A stretch of 7,450 nucleotides of DNA from a bacterium (GTDB lineage: Bacteria; BMS3Abin14). The first letter of the stretch is position 1; every line of letters starts with the position of its first letter. The notes beneath the pieces are model-generated. The model was not told the DNA's origin. It ran no database searches and saw nothing but the letters and a program-made list of their open reading frames with translations. Location: the NCBI GenBank assembly GCA_022865845.1, contig JALHUC010000216.1, forward strand, positions 1 through 7,450, in the 5' to 3' direction. Below are positions 1-5,152 of the stretch, one piece after another. Position numbers and translations under genes: made by a program.

Positions 1-108
1 ACCTTGGACCTTGGACCTTGGACCTTGGACCTTGGACCTTGGACCTTGGACCTTGGACCTTGGACCTTGGACCTTGGACCTTGGACCTTGGACCTTGGAC
101 CTTGGACC
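1..108. repeat. Perfect tandem array of a 7-bp unit (accttgg), about 15.4 copies
   Basis: The unit accttgg repeats without a mismatch from the left edge to position 108, so the array may extend beyond the window. Seven is not a multiple of three, so every forward frame reads the same seven codons (T-L-D-L-G-P-W) and every reverse frame reads P-R-S-K-V-Q-G. No frame contains a stop, so the array is open in all six frames and will artificially lengthen predicted ORFs. It ends 25 bp before the probable start of the next gene and would lie in or upstream of its 5' leader. Confidence 0.98.
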
Positions 109-132
109 ATTTCTTCCCCCTGGAGGCTTCAC

Positions 133-654
133 ATGCTGAGGCTTATCGCTAAAACGCTGAAGGTACTGAACTCCGAGACCGATCCGGGACAGATCAGCCT
201 GGCTCTTGTCCTTGCCATGATCATGGGGTTTTCCCCTTTCTTCAGTCCCCACAACCTCATCGTCCTGTTCCTGGTGCTGCTGCTGAAGGCCAACCTCTCC
301 TCCTTCATCCTCGGGCTCGCCCTTTTCGGGTCCCTGGCTTACCTTCTGGACCCTTTGTTTCACCGCGTCGGGCTTTTTCTCCTGACGGCCGACCCCCTCG
401 TCGGGATCTGGACCGCTCTATACAATACCCTTCCCGGGCACCTTGACCGGATCAACAACACCATCGTCGCCGGGAGCCTTGTGGTCGCCATGCTTCTGGC
501 CGTCCCCGCCTTCCTGCTTTTTAACCTGCTCGTTCTAAATTACAGGGAACGGGTGATGAAATGGGTTGAAAAGAGCCGGATCGCCCAGGCTTTCAAGGCT
601 AACCGGTTCTACCGGATCTACCAATCTGTGAGCGCCTGGGGAGGTGACCGATGA
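133..654 (+). CDS. TIGR03546-like small integral membrane protein
   Basis: Predicted protein of 173 residues. I chose the ATG at 133 because GGAGG at 122-126 lies 6 nt upstream and because the open frame further upstream only translates the 7-bp repeat array. A short amphipathic N-terminus (MLRLIAKTLKVLNSETDPGQ) is followed by hydrophobic segments at about residues 20-36, 41-52, 55-75 and 108-135, then a basic C-terminal tail (about 137-163, many K/R), so it is an inner-membrane protein. The 'TDPGQISLALVLAMIMGFSP' start and the partner gene match the family I know as TIGR03546, which sits next to TIGR03545; the function of the pair is unknown. It overlaps the next gene by 4 bp (ATGA at 651-654), so translation is probably coupled. 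Family assignment is from memory of the sequence pattern, not from a search. Confidence 0.85.
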   Translation: MLRLIAKTLKVLNSETDPGQISLALVLAMIMGFSPFFSPHNLIVLFLVLLLKANLSSFILGLALFGSLAYLLDPLFHRVGLFLLTADPLVGIWTALYNTLPGHLDRINNTIVAGSLVVAMLLAVPAFLLFNLLVLNYRERVMKWVEKSRIAQAFKANRFYRIYQSVSAWGGDR

Positions 655-2360
655 AACGGTGGATAAGGCCTCAGGGCATTGTTGTCTTTTTTCTTCTCGT
701 CGCCGCCTTGGCGGCCCTGTCTTTCATCTTCTCCGGGACCATCGTGAAGCGTAGTATCGAAAAGGCCGGAACTGCTGTTGCAGGAGCCAGGGTTGATGTC
801 GGTCACGCCCGCCTGTCCCTGTCTCCCCTCGGACTTATATTAACGGACCTGCAGGTTACCAATGCCCTCCGTCCCATGGAGAACACGGTCCAGGTGGACC
901 GCATCGCCTTTAACATGGACTCCGGGGCCCTCCTGCGAAGAAAGGTGCTCGTTGAGGAAATGGCCCTGGAGGGCATGGCCTTTAACACGCCCAGGAAAAG
1001 TTCGGGAGCTGTCGTAAAACCTGCAAAAGCCCAGGGCGATTCCGATGGTGGTTTTAAACTGCCGGCTTTGAAAACGCCCCCTGTTTCCGAGATCCTGGCA
1101 CAGGAAGACCTTCTTTCCGTTCAGCGTTCCAGGGTTCTTCAGGAAAGGGCTGCGGCCGACCAAAAGCATATGGAAATTGCCCGAACCAGTCTTCCCGACA
1201 AGGCCAGGGTCGCCCAGTACCAGAAGCAGCTCGACACATTGCTTTCCGCCAAAGGCCTGACCAAGGCGCGGGTCGATGAGGCCAAAACCTTGCAGAAAGA
1301 GATCCGCGGCGAGAGGGACAGAGTCCAGGCCGCCGAAGACCAGGTTACCGCAAGCCTTTCGAGCCTGAAGACCCAGTTGAAAGAAGCCAGGGGGTCGGTG
1401 GGTGAGGACGTAAGCCGCCTTAAGGAAAAGTATGCCTTGTCCCCTGAAGGCCTTGCCAATATTACACGGACCCTCTTAGGCGACGCTGCGGGGTTGTGGG
1501 CCGACAGGGGAGTGCAGGCTTTAAAGCTCCTCAGCTACCTCCCGTCCATGTCGGACCAGGACCCGAAAAAAGCGCAGCCGCCCAGGGGAAAAGGTGTCGA
1601 CGTCCCGCTCACAGACAGGATGCTCCTGCCTGGTCTCTGGGTCAAAAGGGCGGCCCTTTCCCTCACGGTTCCTTCAGGCGTCATCGCCGGCGAGGCTGTG
1701 GATATGTCCTCTGACCAGGCGCTGCTCAAGAAGCCGGCCACCTTCAAGGTGTCCGGTAGGAATCTGTCTGGCGGGGCCTCGCTGATGGCCGGCGGGATCC
1801 TCGACCGCACCGATCCCGCCGCGGCCAAGGATGAGTTCAATCTTAATTATGACGGATGGCAGGTGGCCGACCTTAAACTGTCCGGCAGTGAAAGTCTGCC
1901 TGTCACCCTGCGCAGGGGCTCTGGAACAGTTGCAGGCAATGTGATCATGAGGGGCGAGGCTCTCGAGGGATCCGTTCGCGTTAACCTGTCTTCGGTCGCC
2001 ATGGAAGCCGCGGGTACGAATGACAATTCCCTTTCCCGTGCCATGAGGGCGGCTCTTACAGGGGTACAGAAGTTCTCCATTAATGCGGACGTTACCGGGA
2101 CGCTGGATGACCCCAAAGTCCGGCTTACTTCCGACCTTGACCGCATATTAAAGGACGCTGTCGGCAAGGCCGCGCGGGAAGAGGCGGACAAGCTTGAAGC
2201 AGGCCTGAGAACAGCCATCGAGGAAAAGACCGGCCCGGCCCTGGCAGAGGCCCAGAAGTCGCTGCAGGCTCTGGAATCGGCAAAAGCCCAGCTTGCAGCT
2301 GTAAAAGTGGATCTCGAGGAGGCACTGAAGGCCAAGGCGGCGGTGAAGCTGCCGTTTTAG
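651..2360 (+). CDS. TIGR03545-like membrane-anchored coiled-coil protein
   Basis: Predicted protein of 569 residues. The ATG at 651 is preceded by GGAGGTGA at 640-647 and overlaps the stop of the upstream gene. One N-terminal transmembrane helix (about residues 9-28, after MKRWIRPQ) is followed by an AsmA-like stretch (about 30-115, 'ARVDVGHARLSLSPLGLILTDLQVTN'), of the kind found in proteins that display beta-strand domains in the periplasm. A K/E/Q/A-rich coiled coil spans about 140-260. A beta-rich region spans about 320-500, with repeated 'LSG/VRVNLSSVAM'-type strands. A second A/K/E-rich helix runs from about 500 to the end. Together with the preceding gene it matches the TIGR03546-TIGR03545 pair. 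It probably has most of its mass in the periplasm; an envelope role is inferred and no enzyme motif is visible. No clear terminator follows the stop. Confidence 0.85.
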   Translation: MKRWIRPQGIVVFFLLVAALAALSFIFSGTIVKRSIEKAGTAVAGARVDVGHARLSLSPLGLILTDLQVTNALRPMENTVQVDRIAFNMDSGALLRRKVLVEEMALEGMAFNTPRKSSGAVVKPAKAQGDSDGGFKLPALKTPPVSEILAQEDLLSVQRSRVLQERAAADQKHMEIARTSLPDKARVAQYQKQLDTLLSAKGLTKARVDEAKTLQKEIRGERDRVQAAEDQVTASLSSLKTQLKEARGSVGEDVSRLKEKYALSPEGLANITRTLLGDAAGLWADRGVQALKLLSYLPSMSDQDPKKAQPPRGKGVDVPLTDRMLLPGLWVKRAALSLTVPSGVIAGEAVDMSSDQALLKKPATFKVSGRNLSGGASLMAGGILDRTDPAAAKDEFNLNYDGWQVADLKLSGSESLPVTLRRGSGTVAGNVIMRGEALEGSVRVNLSSVAMEAAGTNDNSLSRAMRAALTGVQKFSINADVTGTLDDPKVRLTSDLDRILKDAVGKAAREEADKLEAGLRTAIEEKTGPALAEAQKSLQALESAKAQLAAVKVDLEEALKAKAAVKLPF

Positions 2361-2365
2361 TTGAG

Positions 2366-2393
2366 CACACAGAACGCAGCACGCAGCACGCAG
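2366..2393. repeat. Degenerate 7-bp tandem array (cacgcag), 4 copies
   Basis: The units are cacacag, aacgcag, cacgcag and cacgcag, just after the stop of the TIGR03545-like gene. The same word family recurs at 7097-7124 (agaacgc units). Confidence 0.85.
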
Positions 2394-2412
2394 AAGGGAA
2401 ACGAGCGGCTTA

Positions 2413-2442
2413 GTGCACTAGTGCACTGGTGCACATGTGCAC
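2413..2442. repeat. 8-bp tandem array built on the palindrome gtgcac, 3.75 copies
   Basis: The units are gtgcacta, gtgcactg, gtgcacat and a final gtgcac. Each carries the self-complementary hexamer gtgcac, so four palindromes lie in register 8 bp apart. It could be a cluster of protein-binding sites, but the resemblance to the other period-8 arrays in the window makes a simple-repeat origin more likely. Confidence 0.85.
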
Positions 2443-2493
2443 TTTCTTTTTAACAGGGATGTAGGGGATAGAGGGGATGGGGAAAAGACAAAC

Positions 2494-2539
2494 CGTCATT
2501 CCGGAAGTCCTGCCAAAGGCATGACTATCCGGAATCCAG
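2494..2539. repeat. Dispersed inverted repeat, cgtcattccgg ... ccggaatccag (short copy)
   Basis: The arms are cgtcattccgg (2494-2504) and ccggaatccag (2529-2539), with a core inverted match attccgg/ccggaat and a 24-nt middle. Both arms recur exactly at 7170-7180 and 7259-7269 around a much longer middle. The arms resemble the widespread 'GTCATTCC...GGAATCCAG' intergenic repeats of proteobacteria. Confidence 0.8.
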
Positions 2540-2680
2540 CAATGCACAGTTCCTGTAAAAGCGTTGTTTAATCCAACACGAAGTACACAAAGTTTAATTA
2601 AGTTTTGGGCTGAAAGCTGAGAGCTATTAACTCTAAGCCATTCAGTCGATGAAAACATTTGGGTTTTGGACTGCTTTTTC

Positions 2681-2712
2681 GCCCCCTCGCCCTCTCGCCC
2701 ACTCTCCCCCTC
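2681..2712. repeat. Degenerate 8-bp pyrimidine-rich tandem array, 4 copies
   Basis: The units are gccccctc, gccctctc, gcccactc and tccccctc. One strand is almost purely pyrimidine. It lies 24 bp beyond the hflX stop codon, in the gap between convergent genes. Confidence 0.8.
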
Positions 2713-2735
2713 CAATATCCTTTACGCCCTCCGCC

Positions 2736-4385
2736 CTAGGTTCCCTCCTGGGTACCGGGTACTGGGTACTGGGTACTATCCAATCGCCTTTTAATATCTT
2801 CAACCATTTCCCTCAGACTTTTCTTCTTCAGCGCGCTCACCGTCAGGGCGCCGTACCTTTTTTCAAGGTTAGGCAGGACGCTGCTTTCTACCAGGTCGCC
2901 CTTGTTGAGCACCAGCATAGTGGGAATGTCGCTTAATCCCAGCGCCTCAAGGGTCTCCTCCACAGTGACGATCTGCTCACCGAGGTTCTCGGCAGAGGCG
3001 TCGGCAAGGTGCAGAATAAGATCAGCGTCTCCGATCTCCTCGAAGGTGGCGGCGAAGGCCTTTACCAGGTCCGGCGGAAGATCGCGAATGAGCCCCACAG
3101 TATCGGTGAGGATGCAGAGGGTTCCTTCGGCGGTGGTCAGGCGGCGGCTCACCGGATCCAGCGTGGCGAACAGCTTGTCTTCGGCGACCTCATCGGCGTT
3201 GGTGAGGGTGTTCAGAAGAGTGCTCTTGCCCACGTTGGTGTAGCCCACGATGGAGACGATGGGTGTCCGGTCACCGTCTCTTTGCTTGCGGCGGGTTTTC
3301 CGTTCCTGAGTGAGGTGGCCCAGTTCCTTTTCCAGCTTTCCTATGCGCTGACGGATATGGCGCCGGTCCACCTCGAGCTTGCTCTCTCCAGGACCCCTCG
3401 TGCCGATGCCGCCGGCAAGGCGGGACAGGGCGGTTCCTTTACCAACCAGCCTCGGCAGGAGGTATCTCAACTGGGCCAGTTCCACCTGGATCTTCCCGCC
3501 TCTGCTTTTCGCGTGCTGGGCGAAGATGTCAAGTATGAGCATGGTGCGGTCAAGAACCTTTAACTCGGTCTTGTCGGTGATAGCCCTCAGCTGCGACGGG
3601 GAAAGTTCCTGGTTGAACACCAGTGTGTCCACGGCCTGGTCCAGCGCGTCGATACTGATGTCGCTCAGTTTTCCCTGTCCGATGATGGTGCGCGGGTCTG
3701 GTTTGCTCCTCTTCTGCAGGATGGTGTCAGTGACCGTAAGGCCCGCCGTCCTGGCAAGCTCCTTGAGTTCCAGCATGGACTCTTCGGCCTGATCCGCATT
3801 CTGGCCGGTGATGCCCACGAGCATGACACGGGGGACCCCCTCGGTGACGATGCCGGTGATCTGACGGCGCATCCAGTCTTCGGCCAGGTCAATGAGGGCC
3901 AGGGGGTTTTCCCTCAGCTCGTGGGGGTTGGAGTAAACTTCCGTGGTCCAGCGAGTGCTGTCGGTAGGGACGAGGTAGGCAAGATGGGTTTTGCCCGGCA
4001 TACCGTCGGGCATTACATCGATGGCGACGATAAGGTCCAGACGTACGAGGAGGAGGTCGGTCATGTCCTCCCTGCTGAACCCTCCCGGCTCAAGGTGGGT
4101 GTGGATGAGGCGCAGCCCTCTGAGGTGTCCCGGGCTGAACCGGAAAAGGCGAAGGTCCGGGATGAGCACGCTGCGGCGGTCCCCGATAAGGATATGGGTA
4201 ATGTTTCCGCGGCGGTCCAGCAGCAGGCCCAGCTGCCGTCCAGTTTCCCGGGACACCTCCGCCAGGCGGCGTGCCGTTTCCGGGGATATGATCTCTTTTG
4301 TGCTGGGTTTGCCCCGCCCGAGACGCTCGATCTTCTTGAGCAGCGCTGTTTTGATACCTGTGGTTTTTCCTTCGATCTTGGCTAT
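2736..4385 (-). CDS. hflX: GTPase HflX, ribosome-associated
   Basis: HflX binds the 50S subunit, hydrolyses GTP and in studied species splits stalled or hibernating ribosomes. Counting from the GTG at 4256, motifs include the HflX-domain 'SKPDPRTIIGQGK' (184-196), 'GTRGPGESKLEVDRR' (285-299) before the coiled-coil linker, G1 GYTNVGKST (338-346), G3 DTVG (385-388), G4 NKGD (451-454) and G5 SAL (474-476). The frame stays open for 49 codons upstream of that GTG, and 43 of them (IAKIEGKTTGIKTALLKK ... IISPETARRLAE) look like the usual HflX N-terminus. The only well-placed start there is ATA at 4385, 6 nt after GGAGG, giving 549 residues. The shorter GTG form (2736-4256, 506 residues) would cut the conserved N-domain. 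The last dozen residues (STQYPVPGTQEGT) come from a 7-bp repeat array and replace the natural tail. Confidence 0.93.
   Translation of the reverse strand: MAKIEGKTTGIKTALLKKIERLGRGKPSTKEIISPETARRLAEVSRETGRQLGLLLDRRGNITHILIGDRRSVLIPDLRLFRFSPGHLRGLRLIHTHLEPGGFSREDMTDLLLVRLDLIVAIDVMPDGMPGKTHLAYLVPTDSTRWTTEVYSNPHELRENPLALIDLAEDWMRRQITGIVTEGVPRVMLVGITGQNADQAEESMLELKELARTAGLTVTDTILQKRSKPDPRTIIGQGKLSDISIDALDQAVDTLVFNQELSPSQLRAITDKTELKVLDRTMLILDIFAQHAKSRGGKIQVELAQLRYLLPRLVGKGTALSRLAGGIGTRGPGESKLEVDRRHIRQRIGKLEKELGHLTQERKTRRKQRDGDRTPIVSIVGYTNVGKSTLLNTLTNADEVAEDKLFATLDPVSRRLTTAEGTLCILTDTVGLIRDLPPDLVKAFAATFEEIGDADLILHLADASAENLGEQIVTVEETLEALGLSDIPTMLVLNKGDLVESSVLPNLEKRYGALTVSALKKKSLREMVEDIKRRLDSTQYPVPGTQEGT
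2750..2777. repeat. 7-bp tandem array (gggtact), 4 copies, inside the 3' end of hflX
   Basis: The units are gggtacc, gggtact, gggtact and gggtact. On the minus strand they encode the STQYPVPGTQ stretch at the HflX C-terminus, about 3 codons before the stop. This is the only short-period array in the window that falls inside a coding sequence. Confidence 0.95.
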
Positions 4386-4391
4386 GGTTTT

Positions 4392-4396
4392 CCTCC
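4392..4396 (-). promoter_or_regulatory. SD site that points to an ATA start for hflX
   Basis: Read on the minus strand, GGAGG is followed by AAAACC and then ATA (4385-4383), an ideal 6-nt spacing. No ATG, GTG or TTG occurs in frame between the upstream stop (4403-4401) and the GTG at 4256. A CTG at 4343 has no comparable SD. Confidence 0.75.
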
Positions 4397-4470
4397 GGAA
4401 TCAGAATTAAGTTATCAGTATACAGCAGTCAGATGAAAATCGCAGTTTCTGTAATAGCGATAGAATTTTA

Positions 4471-4720
4471 ACCGCGGAGGACGCGGAGAAACGCGGAGAA
4501 AATCTTAATGCGGGAGTTAAGGAACTGTTTCTAACGATGCGATACGTTCTCTCTTACCGCTTTTACAGGAATTAGTGTTTCTTCGTGAATCATGTACTTG
4601 CGTGAGTGTGTGAAGAGATGATGCGTCAGAACTTTCTCACAGTTCTATTTACGCATCACCCACGTACGAGTATTTACGTGATTATGGCCGCTCTCTGCTT
4701 TCCTCCGCGTCCTCCGCGGT
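4471..4720. repeat. About 250-bp element bounded by perfect 18-bp inverted repeats
   Basis: The left end accgcggaggacgcggag (4471-4488) is matched exactly in reverse complement at 4703-4720. Inside lies a nested dyad: gatgcgt (4620-4626) with acgcatc (4651-4657), enclosing agaact (4628-4633) and agttct (4641-4646) around a 7-nt loop. The left arm also carries a direct repeat of acgcggagaa (4481-4490, 4491-4500). There is no coding capacity. The ends resemble the 'CACAGAG/CGCGGAG' dispersed repeats common in this kind of genome. It could be a MITE-like element, or two oppositely oriented copies of a short repeat that lie close by chance. I did not find a clear target-site duplication. Confidence 0.65.
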
Positions 4721-4790
4721 AAAAACATTGCTTTCATAGCAACCACGCCCTTCCCAAGACTTAAGCCTTCCTTTGCGTTCCGGATTCCTG

Positions 4791-4809
4791 CCCTGAGCCT
4801 GCCGAAGGG
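4791..4809. repeat. Dispersed repeat ccctgag-N5-cgaaggg (short copy)
   Basis: The sequence is ccctgagcctgccgaaggg. The flanks ccctgag and cgaaggg recur at 4894-4925 around a longer centre. It belongs to the common 'CCCTGAGC..GTCGAAGGG' class of intergenic repeats. Confidence 0.7.
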
Positions 4810-4893
4810 CCTACTCGGCGTTAAAAAAACCGCTTTTATAAAAACCGTGTCTTCAGTTTTAGATCTTGCACTTTCGCCAAATCGCTCATTCTG

Positions 4894-4925
4894 CCCTGAG
4901 TCCCGCCGATGGCGGGATCGAAGGG
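4894..4925. repeat. Dispersed repeat ccctgag...cgaaggg with an inserted 7-bp hairpin
   Basis: The same flanks as at 4791-4809 enclose the stem tcccgcc (4901-4907), loop gat, and ggcggga (4911-4917). It lies 46 bp before the SD site of the Cys-rich peptide gene, so it may be part of that transcript's leader. Confidence 0.7.
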
Positions 4926-4971
4926 TCGCCCAGTCGCGATTTTCCTCAGCACTAAATTAGCTTTCCCCCTC

Positions 4972-4983
4972 AAGGAGGTGATC
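4972..4983 (+). promoter_or_regulatory. 12-base SD sequence aaggaggtgatc
   Basis: All twelve bases are complementary to the canonical 16S rRNA 3' end (GATCACCTCCTT). The core aaggagg (4972-4978) lies 7 nt before a GTG at 4986, an optimal distance. Such an extended match is unlikely by chance and decides the start of the very short gene behind it. Confidence 0.85.
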
Positions 4984-4985
4984 GC

Positions 4986-5048
4986 GTGAAACTCGTCAAA
5001 ATCGTCAAACAGAGTAGAGGCGCTGCCAAGTGCTGCGGCTCCTGCTGA
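4986..5048 (+). CDS. 20-residue Cys-rich peptide of unknown function
   Basis: GTG start, product MKLVKIVKQSRGAAKCCGSC, stops TGA and TAA in tandem (5046-5051). The peptide has a basic N-terminal part (K2, K5, K8, R11, K15), a central G-A-A and a C-terminal cluster of three Cys (C16, C17, C20). It has no signal peptide and no membrane segment. I do not recognise the family. Evidence that it is a gene: a full-length SD at optimal spacing, an uninterrupted frame, and an intrinsic terminator starting right at the second stop. Together they form a compact monocistronic unit. It is not an obvious attenuator leader, because no co-oriented gene follows the terminator; the next gene is convergent. Candidate roles (inferred): precursor of a modified peptide whose Cys core is processed, a metal- or redox-active peptide, or a regulatory short ORF. 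No modifying enzyme is in the window. Confidence 0.72.
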   Translation: MKLVKIVKQSRGAAKCCGSC

Positions 5049-5049
5049 T

Positions 5050-5084
5050 AAAAAAGCGCCAGGCCTAAAGCCTGGCGCTTTTTT
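5050..5084. terminator. Strong bidirectional intrinsic terminator
   Basis: The stem agcgccaggc (5055-5064) pairs perfectly with gcctggcgct (5070-5079) around the 5-nt loop ctaaa. An A-run (5050-5055) precedes it and a T-run (5079-5084) follows, so it works on both strands. On + it ends the Cys-rich peptide transcript; on - it lies about 70 bp past the stop of the response regulator and can end that one too. Confidence 0.95.
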
Positions 5085-5127
5085 ATTCGTATAATAAGTC
5101 CTGAAAACAAAGGGTGTTGTTTTCACT

Positions 5128-5148
5128 TTGGACATTGGACATAGGACT
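5128..5148. repeat. Degenerate 7-bp tandem array (ttggaca), 3 copies
   Basis: The units are ttggaca, ttggaca and taggact, between the terminator and the stop codon of the response regulator. The unit is closely related to the cttggac array at the left end of the window. Confidence 0.85.
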
Positions 5149-5152
5149 TTCT

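Larger units (their letters stand above)
2361..2735. other. Gene-free gap between convergent genes, made largely of short repeats
   Basis: No credible gene is present. From left to right it contains a 7-bp array (2366-2393), an 8-bp array of palindromic gtgcac units (2413-2442), a short dispersed inverted repeat (2494-2539), a 'cacgaagtacacaaag' fragment (about 2577-2592), a degenerate 7-bp array gctgaaa/gctgaga/gctatta (2609-2629), and an 8-bp pyrimidine-rich array (2681-2712). I see no convincing hairpin-plus-T-run terminator for either flanking gene. Confidence 0.8.
4404..4970. other. Gene-free gap with an inverted-repeat element and hairpin repeats
   Basis: No gene is supported here; the open frames seen are short, and the longest one on the minus strand runs through repeats and the terminator. 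Contents are a degenerate 7-bp run ttatcag/tatacag/cagtcag (4412-4432), an element bounded by 18-bp inverted repeats (4471-4720), and two copies of a ccctgag...cgaaggg hairpin repeat (4791-4809, 4894-4925). TATAAA at 4837-4842 could be a -10 box for the downstream peptide gene, but I find no matching -35 box. Confidence 0.7.

Noticed and set aside
4..132. N-terminal extension of the first membrane protein through the 7-bp array (LDLGPWT repeats)
   Set aside because: The array is open in every frame by its composition. A good SD (122-126) and an ATG at 133 with a family-like N-terminus lie downstream.
2410..2715. 101-codon minus-strand ORF in the gap after hflX
   Set aside because: Its sequence is the translation of the repeats (2413-2442, 2681-2712) and shows no domain or SD.
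3009..3563. Plus-strand ORFs inside hflX (184 and 113 codons, also 171 and 139 codons further on)
   Set aside because: They are antisense frames of a well-conserved GTPase gene with high GC; no independent start signal or recognisable protein.
5046..5048. UGA of the Cys-rich peptide read as selenocysteine (C-U end)
   Set aside because: The next codon is TAA, so a tandem stop is simpler. The downstream hairpin is a plain terminator with a ctaaa loop and shows no SECIS-like features.
4986..5084. Cys-rich short ORF as a leader peptide for transcription attenuation
   Set aside because: No gene lies downstream on the same strand; the next gene is convergent. A single terminator with no alternative pairing is visible.
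4836..5135. 99-codon minus-strand ORF across the peptide gene and terminator
   Set aside because: It runs through the terminator stem and the ccctgag/cgaaggg repeat, has no family features, and is antisense to the better-supported small gene.
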